Shown: positions 51,091 through 59,858, counted from the first letter of the stretch. The stretch is DNA of 64,000 nucleotides from Roseibium polysiphoniae (GCF_014842925.1 NZ_JACYXJ010000005.1:248001-312000); one strand, 5' to 3'. Notes: generated by a model not told the origin, from the sequence alone. A program made the numbers and translations.

Positions 51091-52070
51091 TCGAGTTCGC
51101 GCACCCCTGGGCCTTTTTGCTCCTGCCCCTGCCGCTTGCGGTCTATTGGCTGGTTCCTCCGCACAAGGAACAGGTTTCAGCCTTGCGGTTTCCATTCTTC
51201 CGGCGCCTTTCCGATGCCGCAGGGCGCACACCGCAAGCCGGGGCGGTGATCTTTCGACGCACGACCTTGCAGAACCTTGCCGCCATTGCGATTTGGGCCC
51301 TTCTGGTTTCAGCGCTTGCCACCCCGGAGCGGGTTGGAGCACCGATCGTCCAGGAAAAGGCTGCCCGTGATGTCATGCTCGCGATCGACATTTCAGGATC
51401 GATGGATCAAAACGACTTCCTGTCGACAGAGGGAGAGCGAACCCAAAGGCTGGAAGCGGTCAAAAAAGTTGTCGGGGACTTCATTGAAAGCCGCGATGGC
51501 GACCGGGTCGCTCTGATCGTTTTTGGGGCCAAGGCTTTCGTTCAGGCACCCTTTACCGAAGACCTCGCCTCGGTCCGTGCGCTGCTTGAGCAAACCGAAG
51601 TCGGCATGGCGGGGCCGCATACGGTGCTCGGTGATGCCATCGGACTGTCCATCAAGACATTTCAAGCGAGCCAAATCAAAGACCGGCTGCTGATCCTGCT
51701 CAGCGACGGCGCCGATACCGGCAGCCGCATGACCCCAGTGAATGCGGCTGCCATCGCGGCAAGGGAAGGCATTGAAATCATCTCCATTGGCGTTGGCGAT
51801 CCCGACGGCACCGGTGATCAACGGCTGGATGAACGCACCTTGACCGACATCGCGGATGCATCCGGCGGCGCCTACTATTTTGCAGGTGATGAAGCCGGCC
51901 TTGCCGAGATCTATGCTCGGATCGACGCTCAAAAGCCGCGGGAAGTGGAGACACGCTCCTTCCGCCCTAGGGAGCCGCTCAGCCATTTTCTGCTGGTCTT
52001 GGCAGCTCTGACAGGTGTCGGCGCAGTTGCTTTCCTTCATATCCGCAAAGAACGGCGGAGGGTCGCATGA
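51087..52070 (+). CDS. BatA-like VWA membrane protein
   Basis: A 327-residue protein of Aerotolerance/BatA type. FAHPWAFLLLPLPLAVYWLVPP is an N-terminal helix, a second helix lies near 65-80, and the VWA domain follows with an intact MIDAS motif DISGSM (101-106) preceded by ARDVMLAI. RLLILLSDGADTGSRMTP provides the further metal-site residues. A C-terminal helix is FLLVLAALTGVGAVAFLHI. The start is most likely TTG at 51087, which overlaps the previous stop as TTGA and has GGGGGA eight bases upstream; an ATG at 51057 is in frame but inside the previous gene. It overlaps the next gene by ATGA. Confidence 0.85.
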   Translation: MIEFAHPWAFLLLPLPLAVYWLVPPHKEQVSALRFPFFRRLSDAAGRTPQAGAVIFRRTTLQNLAAIAIWALLVSALATPERVGAPIVQEKAARDVMLAIDISGSMDQNDFLSTEGERTQRLEAVKKVVGDFIESRDGDRVALIVFGAKAFVQAPFTEDLASVRALLEQTEVGMAGPHTVLGDAIGLSIKTFQASQIKDRLLILLSDGADTGSRMTPVNAAAIAAREGIEIISIGVGDPDGTGDQRLDERTLTDIADASGGAYYFAGDEAGLAEIYARIDAQKPREVETRSFRPREPLSHFLLVLAALTGVGAVAFLHIRKERRRVA

Positions 52071-53611
52071 CCATCGACCGTCTCACCGATATCCTGGAAG
52101 CATTTCATTTCTTCCGCCCGTTGTGGTTGTCAATTCTTGTCCTTATCGCAGCCCTTTGGTGGCTGGTACGCCGGGCCGCGACAAAAGAAATTGACCTGCC
52201 AGATGCCATCGCCCCGCATCTGGCAAAAGCCCTGACCATCGGCAGTCAGGGACACAGCCAGCTGCGTCCAATCGATGGTGTCGCCATCCTTTTGGCTCTT
52301 CTGGTTCTGGCCGCCGCCGGCCCCACATGGTCACGGGTTTCAAATCCGCTTGTCGCCGATACCGCACCGCTCGTCGTTGTCCTGAAGGTTTCCAAGTCGA
52401 TGATGGCAACCGACATCCCGCCCAGCCGGCTGGAGCGGGCGAAACACAAGGTTCTCGACCTTCTGGAAGAGCGCGCAGGAGCCAAGACCGCCCTTGTTGC
52501 CTATTCAGGAACGGCACATCAGGTCGTGCCACCAACCGAAGACCCTCAGGTGGCCATACCCTTCCTGGAAGGTCTCGATCCCAATGTCATGCCGAACGAC
52601 GGAGAAGCTGCGCGCGACGCCCTCGCCATGGCGACAGCAATCCTCGCGGATCAGACGGCCCCCGGCGCAATTCTGTTCCTGCTGGACCGGATCACCGATG
52701 CGGATCTTCCAGCCTTTGGCGACCATACAGTTGAAGATGGACCAACTGTCCTGTTCTGGCTTGCCAGCCGCGACAGTGGCGCGGCCGAAAAGTTGAACCA
52801 GATCGCAGGGACGCCTGTCGTCGAGCTGACGGCGGACCGGAGCGATGTCGCCGCCGTCCAACGCCAGATCAAGTCAGCCTATGAGGCGGCACTTGCGCGC
52901 GACGAAAGCCAGCAATGGCGGGATGAAGGCTGGATATTTGCTCTACCGGCCGCTGTCCTGCTTCTCCTCTGGTTCCGACGTGGCTGGACAATGCATTGGG
53001 CGGTTGTCCTGTTGGCTGCCAGCTTTGCCTTCGCCACCCCAGATGCACGGGCCGACGGCTGGCGGGGCTGGTTCTTCACACCTGATCAGCAAGGGCGGAT
53101 GGCCTTTGACAACAAGGACTACCAAAGAGCCGCCGATCTCTTTGAAGATCCAATGTGGAAGGCATATGCGCTCTACCGGCTTGGCAAATACCCGGAAGCC
53201 GCGGAGACCTTCGCGTGGCAAGAAAGCTCGAACGCCGCCATTGGGGAAGGCCTCGCCCTTCTGAAGTCCCGGTCCTACCGACCTGCGGTTGCCGCCTTCG
53301 AAAAAGCCGTCGCACGTGATCCTCAGAACGAGGCAGCACAGCAAAATCTGGAGCTCGCGCGCTACATTCTGGACTATATTGAAACGACTCGCGAGCAGTC
53401 GGATACCGGCCAGGAAAGCGGCATTGGCGCCGATGATGTCGTCTATGACAATGAGGCGGGACGCGGCGCCGACAGCCAACAGCCCCAGGAAGCGGCGAGC
53501 GGAGATGCCGCCCCGGAAACCGCCGAACAATGGATGCGTACGGTGGACACCCGCGCAGGCGATTTCCTGAAATCCCGCTTCGCGCTTGAAGCCGCGCGGG
53601 GCCCGAGATGA
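52067..53611 (+). CDS. BatB-like VWA protein fused to TPR repeats, degenerate MIDAS
   Basis: A 514-residue protein. Two N-terminal helices (LWLSILVLIAALWWLV and GVAILLALLVLAAAGPTW) precede a BatB-type VWA domain. At the MIDAS position it reads LKVSKSM (about 106-112): the first Asp of DxSxS is Lys, so metal binding is probably lost. A third helix, AVVLLAASFAFA, leads to TPR-like repeats (about 340-445) with YQRAADLFEDPMWKAYALYRLGKYPEAAETFAW and YRPAVAAFEKAVARDPQNEAAQQNLELA. This corresponds to BatB and BatC in one chain. The C-terminus is acidic and low-complexity. It overlaps both neighbours by ATGA. Confidence 0.85.
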   Translation: MTIDRLTDILEAFHFFRPLWLSILVLIAALWWLVRRAATKEIDLPDAIAPHLAKALTIGSQGHSQLRPIDGVAILLALLVLAAAGPTWSRVSNPLVADTAPLVVVLKVSKSMMATDIPPSRLERAKHKVLDLLEERAGAKTALVAYSGTAHQVVPPTEDPQVAIPFLEGLDPNVMPNDGEAARDALAMATAILADQTAPGAILFLLDRITDADLPAFGDHTVEDGPTVLFWLASRDSGAAEKLNQIAGTPVVELTADRSDVAAVQRQIKSAYEAALARDESQQWRDEGWIFALPAAVLLLLWFRRGWTMHWAVVLLAASFAFATPDARADGWRGWFFTPDQQGRMAFDNKDYQRAADLFEDPMWKAYALYRLGKYPEAAETFAWQESSNAAIGEGLALLKSRSYRPAVAAFEKAVARDPQNEAAQQNLELARYILDYIETTREQSDTGQESGIGADDVVYDNEAGRGADSQQPQEAASGDAAPETAEQWMRTVDTRAGDFLKSRFALEAARGPR

Positions 53612-54909
53612 TCCGCGTGCTCTTCATCCTATGTTGTCTGCTCTTTGCAGCACCTTCACAGGCTCAGCAAGCCGATACGCCACTGGTCCGCACCTCACTG
53701 GACACAGACACCGCAATTCCCGGTCAGCCTCTGGTCTTTCGCGTGACAATTCTGGTGCCGACCTGGATGCCGACGCCGCCCGTGTTCCCGAGCTTTGAAG
53801 CCCACAATGTCGTTGTCCGACTGCCATCGCGCGCCTCAAGCCCGACGAGCGAAACGGTCAATGGCGAGACCTGGTCCGGCATTGCGCGCGCCTACCGCCT
53901 TTACCCAATGGTGCCAGGCACGTTCCAGGTGCCCGGCGGGCCGATCAAAATCACCTATGCGGACCCGGAAACACGAGAGCCGATCGTGGCCAACGTGGAT
54001 GTTTCACCCTTCGAGATCACCGGCGAAGCCCCAGAGACTGCAAAGAATTTAAAGCCGTTTTTGGCCGCAAACGCCTTGTCATTGGCACGCCAGGTAGAAG
54101 GAACACCAGAGAGCCTTACCGCAGGAGACGCACTAAAGGTCACGACCACGATCAAGGTCACCGGCGTTGCACCCATGTTTGTCCCGCCGATAAAGCCCGG
54201 AGAACCGATTGAGGGCCTCAGCGTTTATCCGGCGTCTCCTGTTCTCAATGAGACCGAAAATCGCGGTGAACAATCCGGAACCCGCACCGAAACACTTACG
54301 ATTGTCGCTGAAAACGCCGGCACTTATCAGATCCCCGCAGAAACCCTCTCCTGGTATGATCTGGAAAATGAAAAAATCGAAACCGCCAGCGTTCCGGCAA
54401 TCGAGTTGTCCGTAACTGGCCCAGCGGCGGCGGCAGGACCGGAACAAGAGGAATTTGACTGGGCGCATGCTGCCATACGGCTCCTCTTTGTCTTTGTCCT
54501 ACTCGGCCTCCTGACGATATTGATCCGCAAGGTCGGGCCTCAATTTTCCGCCAGAATGACTGCCTTTCTGGCCCATCAAACGACCACCGAGCAGTTTGCC
54601 TTCAGGAAGTTCAAACGCGCGCTTCAAAAGCAGGACTACGCGCTCACACTCAAGTGGCTGAAGATATGGCAAGAACGGCTGGATGGCCCAATTGAGGTGC
54701 TGAACTGGACTCCGATTGAAACGTCCTGCTCACTGCTGGGCAGATACCGTTTCGGTGCTCAGGACACCAAAGTTCGCCAAAAACCGGATAAGGCATGGAA
54801 GACCCTCCTAAGGGAAGCGCAGGAATTGAGGCGCCGTTCCAGGCTCCGGAGGCACGTCAATTCCAAGGAAAATCTCTCGCCATTGAACCCATCATCCTCC
54901 CGGATCTGA
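53608..54909 (+). CDS. BatD-like oxygen-tolerance protein
   Basis: A 433-residue exported, membrane-anchored protein. A signal peptide (VLFILCCLLFAAPSQA) leads into a beta-rich periplasmic region with LDTDTAIPGQPLVFRVTILVPTWMPTPPVFP and YRLYPMVPGTFQVPGGPIKITYAD; the second is typical of BatD. LTAGDALKVTTTIKVTGVAPMFVPPIKP is an Ig-like domain. One transmembrane helix (LLFVFVLLGLLTILI) precedes a basic cytosolic tail. It starts in an ATGA overlap with the BatB-like gene and ends the run. In Bacteroides fragilis bat genes affect aerotolerance, but elsewhere their role is complex maturation. Confidence 0.82.
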   Translation: MIRVLFILCCLLFAAPSQAQQADTPLVRTSLDTDTAIPGQPLVFRVTILVPTWMPTPPVFPSFEAHNVVVRLPSRASSPTSETVNGETWSGIARAYRLYPMVPGTFQVPGGPIKITYADPETREPIVANVDVSPFEITGEAPETAKNLKPFLAANALSLARQVEGTPESLTAGDALKVTTTIKVTGVAPMFVPPIKPGEPIEGLSVYPASPVLNETENRGEQSGTRTETLTIVAENAGTYQIPAETLSWYDLENEKIETASVPAIELSVTGPAAAAGPEQEEFDWAHAAIRLLFVFVLLGLLTILIRKVGPQFSARMTAFLAHQTTTEQFAFRKFKRALQKQDYALTLKWLKIWQERLDGPIEVLNWTPIETSCSLLGRYRFGAQDTKVRQKPDKAWKTLLREAQELRRRSRLRRHVNSKENLSPLNPSSSRI

Positions 54910-54928
54910 CGGCTTCGGAAAAGGCGAT

Positions 54929-54952
54929 GGGCAGCAGAAGAAATCTGCTCCC
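54929..54952 (+). terminator. Candidate terminator at the end of the Bat operon
   Basis: GGGCAGCAGA and TCTGCTCCC pair with one bulged C around a short A-rich loop, about 20 bases after the batD-like stop, followed by TTAAGC. The T-run is poor, so termination strength is uncertain. Confidence 0.45.
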
Positions 54953-54981
54953 TTAAGCTAGTCGTATCAATCAGAATTCAA

Positions 54982-55410
54982 ATGTCTGATACGCGTGAGG
55001 ACCCAAGGATGCTGACAGTCTACTATGACGGGAAATGTGGTCTTTGCGCCCGTGAGATCGCCTTTTTCCAAAAGCGCAAGGCAAGCAATCCGATCCGTTG
55101 GAATGACGTTGCACGCGCACCCGAGACCCTTGCCGACAGCGGCCTCAGTCAGGCGGAAGCTCTGATGTTCATGCGGGTCGCGGACAACAAGGGCCAAATC
55201 CATGGTGGTGTCGACGCCTTTATTCTTCTGTGGGGCCAATTCAGGGGATGGCGGCTATTGGCCCGACTGCTGCAGCTTCCCCTGCTCCACCCTTTGGCAA
55301 GCCGCCTCTACCGCCTCTTCGCCAAACTCCGCTTCAGGGCCTATCCCCATTGTCGACTGGCCGCCGAACAGGCAGGCACAACGGCTCAGATCTTGGCTGA
55401 AAAGGGATAA
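54982..55410 (+). CDS. DCC-family thiol-disulfide oxidoreductase (DUF393)
   Basis: A 142-residue thioredoxin-like protein. LTVYYDGKCGLCAREIAFFQKR contains the DGxCxxC motif that defines the DCC family. ALMFMRVADNKGQIHGGVDAFILLWGQFRGW and LASRLYRLFAKLRFR match the helical remainder. No biochemical substrate is established for the family. There is no signal peptide. It follows the Bat operon by 72 bases behind a weak hairpin and precedes the oppositely oriented tRNA gene, so it is probably separately transcribed. Confidence 0.85.
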   Translation: MSDTREDPRMLTVYYDGKCGLCAREIAFFQKRKASNPIRWNDVARAPETLADSGLSQAEALMFMRVADNKGQIHGGVDAFILLWGQFRGWRLLARLLQLPLLHPLASRLYRLFAKLRFRAYPHCRLAAEQAGTTAQILAEKG

Positions 55411-55437
55411 ATCAAGATAATCAGGAATTGAAAAGAT

Positions 55438-55513
55438 TGGTGATCCCGACAGGATTCGAACCTGTGACCCTCAGATTAGGAATCTGATGCTCTATCCTGC
55501 TGAGCTACGGGAC
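55438..55513 (-). tRNA. tRNA-Arg(CCU)
   Basis: On the minus strand the 76 bases fold as a full cloverleaf. The acceptor GGTCCCG pairs with CGGGATC, followed by discriminator A and an encoded CCA. The D arm contains AGCTCAGCAGG, the anticodon loop is TTCCTAA with anticodon CCT on a TCAGA/TCTGA stem, and the T loop is GTTCGAATC. It reads AGG codons. No promoter or neighbouring tRNA was identified, and I found no duplicated 3' end that would mark an integrated element. Confidence 0.95.
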
Positions 55514-55745
55514 CATGTCTTTGCAGATAACATGAAGAGATCGGGTTTGCGAGCCCTCTGCTCATGCGCCATGTGCATTTTGAAAAGACAGCCAAAATGG
55601 AGCGAATTCGGTCTTTCACCTGCCGCAATTGATGGCTACGTCAGTAAAGACGTTGGCAGCGGAAATTGGAAACTTGGCTTTCTGCATCCCACTGATTGCG
55701 GCGAAAGGCTGCCGGAAATATCTCACGCGACCGAACGCCGACTGT

Positions 55746-56573
55746 GTGGCGGACGATGAGACGCGGTTATTTCCTTATGTTCCAGAAGCTGTCCTGCTCG
55801 CATTCCTTGGCCTGATAACAGGCCCTGCACTGGCAGAAGACATGGGCGTTCACCCTTGCCTGCAAGGAAACGCGGCGTCCTCCGCGGTCGACGTTGGATC
55901 CCCGACCTCGAAGGGCCTGTTTCCAGGCCCCGGCAACACGTTCTACACCCTCGCCGACACGAGCGGCGGCTGGTCATCGCTGCACAAGGAGCGGGACCTG
56001 ACCGCAAACGCGAAATTTCGCGCTTATTCGGCCGGTCCAGCCAACCGCTGGGGTTTCATACCGGCCTGGATCGTACAGGCCAACGGGCCAGGCAGAAAAC
56101 ACCGGCTGCTTCAGGAATATCTTGTTGAGCAGGGTCTGACCGCCGTGGACCCAAGACTTGGCGGTTGGGCCTGCACTCAGCGTCTTATTGAAGCCGAGGA
56201 CCGGGCCCGCGGGGACAAAAGCGGCCTCTGGCAAACCCGAAAGATCTTCAGCAGCTACTACCCGGAACCGCTTGTTCAGGCGGCAGGGCAACACGTTATC
56301 GTCGAGGGGCGCATCGTTTCGCTTGGAAAAACCGACCGCACTCGTTATCTCAACTTTGGCAGATACTGGAAAACCGATTTCACCGCCACCATCGCTGCTG
56401 CAAACGAGGACGCCTTTCAGAAGGCGCTTTTAAGCCAGGGGCTGGACTGGAAGGATTTATCGGGGCAGGCAGTTCGTTTGCGCGGTGTGATAGAAGTTCA
56501 GGATGGCCCCTTGCTGAGGCTTGCCCATCCCGGGCAACTGACGATCCTTGATCGTGAAGAGGACAGGAAGTGA
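55746..56573 (+). CDS. Exported SNase-like (thermonuclease-fold) protein, probably inactive
   Basis: About 275 residues if started at GTG 55746, where a signal-peptide-like stretch (EAVLLAFLGLITGPALAED) begins; an ATG at 55632 is in frame but gives an unlikely leader, so the start is uncertain. The middle part RWGFIPAWIV, then LLQEYLVEQGLTAVDPRLGGWACTQRLIEAEDRARGDKSGLW, follows the second half of staphylococcal-nuclease domains. The DxxxPE stretch and the DRYGR arginine of active enzymes are not seen (NRWGF instead). A C-terminal OB-like region VIVEGRIVSLGKTDRTRYLNFG follows. It is coupled to the M48 protease gene by a GTGA overlap at 56570-56573. Confidence 0.65.
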   Translation: MADDETRLFPYVPEAVLLAFLGLITGPALAEDMGVHPCLQGNAASSAVDVGSPTSKGLFPGPGNTFYTLADTSGGWSSLHKERDLTANAKFRAYSAGPANRWGFIPAWIVQANGPGRKHRLLQEYLVEQGLTAVDPRLGGWACTQRLIEAEDRARGDKSGLWQTRKIFSSYYPEPLVQAAGQHVIVEGRIVSLGKTDRTRYLNFGRYWKTDFTATIAAANEDAFQKALLSQGLDWKDLSGQAVRLRGVIEVQDGPLLRLAHPGQLTILDREEDRK

Positions 56574-58081
56574 CTGCGCGGCGCGCTCTCAAGCAGGCAA
56601 TAGCAAGGATCAGGCAGGTGACCGCCGCGGAGACGATCAAGTCTCGGCGATCGGCACCGGCGGCGCTTTCGTTGTTCCTGTTGCTCGCATCCTGCCAGTT
56701 GCTTGATACCGGATCACCAGGTGGATCGATTGCACCAGGCTCGCTGCGTCCCAATCTGGCCGAGGACATCGGAGCGCGGGAACACCCCCGCGTCGTTGCA
56801 ACTTATGGCGGTGTCTACAAGGACGCCGGCGCCGAGCGGGCGGTGGCGAGCGTTGTAGGCCGGCTCGTGGCCGCATCCGAAGATCCGTCCCAAAGCTATC
56901 GGATCACGATCCTCAACTCCCCCGCGATCAACGCCTTCGCCCTTCCCGGCGGTTACCTCTATGTCACCCGGGGATTGCTCGCCCTGGCCAATGACACATC
57001 AGAGCTTGCCGCGGTTTTGGCCCACGAGATGGCCCATGTCACCTCGAACCACGCGATAGAACGTCAACAGCGCGCCGAAGCCCGCGAGCTCGCGAACAAG
57101 ATCCTCACCAATGTGGTTCAGGATTCGGCCAAGGCCCGGGCCGCCATCGTCTCTTCCCAGCTTTCCTTCGCCCGCTTTTCCCAGGTTCAGGAACTGCAAG
57201 CCGATGTGGTGGGTGTGCGAACACTCGCCAAGGCTGGCTATGACCCCTATGCCGCGTCCCGGTTTCTCAAATCCATGGCCGACTACGCGGCCTATCAGAC
57301 CGCGCAGAACGACAAGGACAACGCCCCCGACTTCCTGTCATCCCATCCAACGACACCAGAACGCTTTGCCCTCGCGGTCAAATCCGCGCGGCAAGTCGGC
57401 GCGCCAGGCATCGGTGAGCGGGACCGCAACCGGTATCTGAGCCAGATCGACGGTATGCTTTATGGCGACGATCCGCTTGAGGGCTTCGTGCGAGGACGTG
57501 CCTTCCTGCACAAGGCTCTCGGAATCAGTTTCACGGTCCCCAAAGGCTACATTCTCGAGAATTCGCCGGAAGCCGTTCTGGCGAGCAATGGCGATGGAAC
57601 CGCCATGCGTTTCGACGGTGCGGATCTCAGCACCCATGATTCGCTCAGTGAGTACATGACATCGGGCTGGATCAACGGTCTGTTGCCGCAAAGCGTTCGG
57701 GAAACGACGATCAACGGCCTGCCTGGCGTCGTTGCAGCCGCAATCACCCAGGGCTGGTCGTTCCGGATCGCCGTGCTGCGCATCGGCCGCACCGGCTATC
57801 GCTTCATCTTCGCGAGCCGGAACCCCAGCGACGACTTTGAAAAGGAATATCGTCAGACCCTGGAGACCTTCCGGCAGCTGACGCCGACCGAACGCGCGCG
57901 CTTGCGATCGCTCAGGATCAAGGTCGTGCAAGCCAAGGCAGGTGACACCAGCCGCCAACTCGCCATAGGCATGAGCGGTGTTGAGCCGTCCCGGCGGCTG
58001 GCGTTCTTCCTGGTTCTGAACGGTTTGGATCGAAACGAAAAAATTGAGCCGGGCACGGCGATCAAGCTCGTCGTCGACTAG
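56570..58081 (+). CDS. M48 family metalloprotease, lipoprotein
   Basis: A 503-residue protein. The N-terminus is basic, then a lipobox LFLLLASCQLL marks lipid attachment at Cys near residue 41. The catalytic domain has LAAVLAHEMAHVTSNHAIERQQ (HEMAH) and VQELQADVVGVRTLAKAGYDP with the third zinc ligand. FLSSHPTTPERF is the family block. The C-terminal half (HKALGISFTVPKGYILENSP onward) ends in a LysM-like segment IKVVQAKAGDTSRQLA. It resembles BepA/LoiP-type envelope proteases, although the C-terminal layout differs. The GTG start at 56570 overlaps the upstream stop as GTGA. Confidence 0.88.
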   Translation: MTARRALKQAIARIRQVTAAETIKSRRSAPAALSLFLLLASCQLLDTGSPGGSIAPGSLRPNLAEDIGAREHPRVVATYGGVYKDAGAERAVASVVGRLVAASEDPSQSYRITILNSPAINAFALPGGYLYVTRGLLALANDTSELAAVLAHEMAHVTSNHAIERQQRAEARELANKILTNVVQDSAKARAAIVSSQLSFARFSQVQELQADVVGVRTLAKAGYDPYAASRFLKSMADYAAYQTAQNDKDNAPDFLSSHPTTPERFALAVKSARQVGAPGIGERDRNRYLSQIDGMLYGDDPLEGFVRGRAFLHKALGISFTVPKGYILENSPEAVLASNGDGTAMRFDGADLSTHDSLSEYMTSGWINGLLPQSVRETTINGLPGVVAAAITQGWSFRIAVLRIGRTGYRFIFASRNPSDDFEKEYRQTLETFRQLTPTERARLRSLRIKVVQAKAGDTSRQLAIGMSGVEPSRRLAFFLVLNGLDRNEKIEPGTAIKLVVD

Positions 58082-58163
58082 ACATCAACGCTTTGCTCAA
58101 TGCCGGTCCCGGCCAAGGAGTCGGATGGGGCCGATTGGCTTTTCTTGTTATTGCGCCGTGTTT

Positions 58164-59033
58164 TTATAGTGAGTAGGCAGCCCTGTCTGGCTGGCTCTCC
58201 ATCAGCGCGGTTTTCAGCTTCTCCATTGCGCGGCTTTCGATTTGACGCACGCGTTCCTTCGAAATGCCAAGTTTATGGCCGAGGGATTCCAGCGTCGCAC
58301 CTTCTTCAGACAAGCGGCGCTCTCGCACAATCTTCAGTTCCCGTTCCGACAGAACCTGCAAGGCCGACTTGAGCCAGACACTGCGGCGCTCTTCGTCGAT
58401 ACTTCGTGACACGACTTCATCCTGAAGCGGAGCCTCCGACACGAGAAAATCCTGACGATCAGCGCTCGACCCGTCGGCATCGGACACCGGCGCATTCAAG
58501 GACGTATCCGGCCCGGAAAGCCGGGCATTCATCAGGGCGACATCGGACTGTTTCACGCCAATCGCATTGGCAATCTTTTGATGCAGCTCCGAGTCGGTCA
58601 TCGTTTGCTGATTGCTGGAAAGTTTGGCCCGGAGACGGCGCAAGTTGAAGAACAGGGACTTTTGCGTCGATGAGGTGCCGCCGCGAACGATCGACCAGTT
58701 CCTGAGGATGTAGTCCTGGATCGAAGCACGGATCCACCAGGTCGCGTAGGTCGAGAAACGCACTTCCCGTTCCGGTTCAAAACGCGCAGCAGCCTCGAGC
58801 AGGCCGACGTGGCCTTCCTGGATCATATCCCCGAGTGGCAGGCCGAAGTTTCGAAAACGGGTGGCGACGGAAATGACGAGCCTCATATGGGCGAGCGTCA
58901 ATTTCTCAAGCGCTTTTTCATCACGCTGTGACCGCCAACGGACAGCCAGGTCGTGTTCTTCTTCGCGGGTAAGGTAGGGCGCCTTTATAGCAGCCCGAAC
59001 CATATGGCGTCTTTCTGTCTGAGAAGTGGACAT
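58164..59033 (-). CDS. rpoH: RNA polymerase sigma-32-type factor RpoH
   Basis: A 289-residue heat-shock-type sigma factor. Region 2 includes LTLAHMRLVISVATRFRNFGLPLGDMIQEGHVGLLEAAARF and FSTYATWWIRASIQDYILRNWSIVR. The RpoH box QKSLFFNLR is at residues 124-132. Region 4 has LSERELKIVRERRLSEEGATLESLGHKLGISKERVRQIESRAMEKL. Alphaproteobacteria often carry two or more RpoH paralogues; this one's sequence resembles the RpoH2 class linked to oxidative or singlet-oxygen stress, but that subclass call is tentative. GGAGCGG is correctly placed upstream of ATG 59033. It is convergent with the M48 protease gene. Confidence 0.92.
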   Translation of the reverse strand: MSTSQTERRHMVRAAIKAPYLTREEEHDLAVRWRSQRDEKALEKLTLAHMRLVISVATRFRNFGLPLGDMIQEGHVGLLEAAARFEPEREVRFSTYATWWIRASIQDYILRNWSIVRGGTSSTQKSLFFNLRRLRAKLSSNQQTMTDSELHQKIANAIGVKQSDVALMNARLSGPDTSLNAPVSDADGSSADRQDFLVSEAPLQDEVVSRSIDEERRSVWLKSALQVLSERELKIVRERRLSEEGATLESLGHKLGISKERVRQIESRAMEKLKTALMESQPDRAAYSL

Positions 59034-59181
59034 GTGATAGCCGCTCCAGTGTTGTTTGGATACCTTACGTCACGAATGCCATCCTAGATCACCTTTCGGA
59101 CTTCCAATGGGGACGAGTGCCGCACAATGACGTGAACCAACAACGCGTCACCGCCCTCGGCCATGCAAGATGACCAGCCAT

Positions 59182-59210
59182 AAAAAAAGACCCGGCCGAA
59201 GCCGGGTCTT
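59182..59210 (-). terminator. Intrinsic terminator downstream of carD
   Basis: On the minus strand AAGACCCGGC pairs with GCCGGGTCTT around TTCG, followed by TTTTTT. A textbook terminator 46 bases after the carD stop; it separates carD from the upstream region of rpoH. Confidence 0.95.
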
Positions 59211-59255
59211 CAAAATCGATTGCCTGAAAAGGCCAGGATTTATGTCGGCAGCCTA

Positions 59256-59858
59256 TCAGGCGGCTTCTTCCTGATCACCATCGTCGTCATCGCCGGATTC
59301 GGCGGCAGCGGCAGCTTCAGCGGCAGCTTTCAGACGGCTTGGTGCCTTGGCAAGATTCTGCTCGATCTGCTTCACAGCTTCGGTTTCAGAGCACTTGTCG
59401 ACGGCCGCAATTTCGCGAGCCATGCGATCAAGAGCTGCCTCATAAAGCTGGCGCTCGGAATAGGACTGCTCAGGCTGGCTTTCCGAACGGAAAAGATCGC
59501 GAACAACTTCAGAGATTGCGATCAGGTCGCCAGAATTGATCTTCGCTTCATATTCCTGCGCGCGACGGCTCCACATTGTGCGCTTGACCCGCGGGCGGCC
59601 ACGAACAGTCTCAAGAGCCTTCTTGACCGCAGCGGGATCACCCAGCTTGCGCATGCCGACAGAAGCAATTTTCGCAACCGGAACCCGCAGGGTCATCTTG
59701 TCTTTCTCGAAGACGATGACCAGCAGTTCGAGGCTGTGCCCTGCTACATTCTGTTCTTCAATGGCAGTGATCTGACCGACGCCATGTGCCGGATAAACGA
59801 TATGTTCTCCAGTTTTGAACCCCTGACGCTGCGCGGCCTTCTTTGTACCTGTTGCCAT
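59256..59858 (-). CDS. carD: CarD family transcriptional regulator
   Basis: A 200-residue CarD/CdnL protein that binds RNA polymerase beta and stabilises open complexes. The N-terminal Tudor-like domain has FKTGEHIVYPAHGVGQITAIEEQNVAGHSLELLVIVFEKDKMTLRVPV, read in parts. The helical C-terminal domain has RRAQEYEAKINSGDLIAISEVVRDLFRSESQPEQSYSERQLYEAALDRMARE. An acidic low-complexity tail (AAAEAAAAAESGDDDDGDQEE) ends it. Placement after fdxA is typical of Rhizobiales. A strong terminator follows, and a 432-base gap precedes it. Confidence 0.94.
   Translation of the reverse strand: MATGTKKAAQRQGFKTGEHIVYPAHGVGQITAIEEQNVAGHSLELLVIVFEKDKMTLRVPVAKIASVGMRKLGDPAAVKKALETVRGRPRVKRTMWSRRAQEYEAKINSGDLIAISEVVRDLFRSESQPEQSYSERQLYEAALDRMAREIAAVDKCSETEAVKQIEQNLAKAPSRLKAAAEAAAAAESGDDDDGDQEEAA

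Noticed and set aside
55438-55513. tRNA-Arg(CCU) as the attachment site of an integrated element
   Set aside because: No integrase and no repeated copy of the tRNA 3' end were found within the window on either side.
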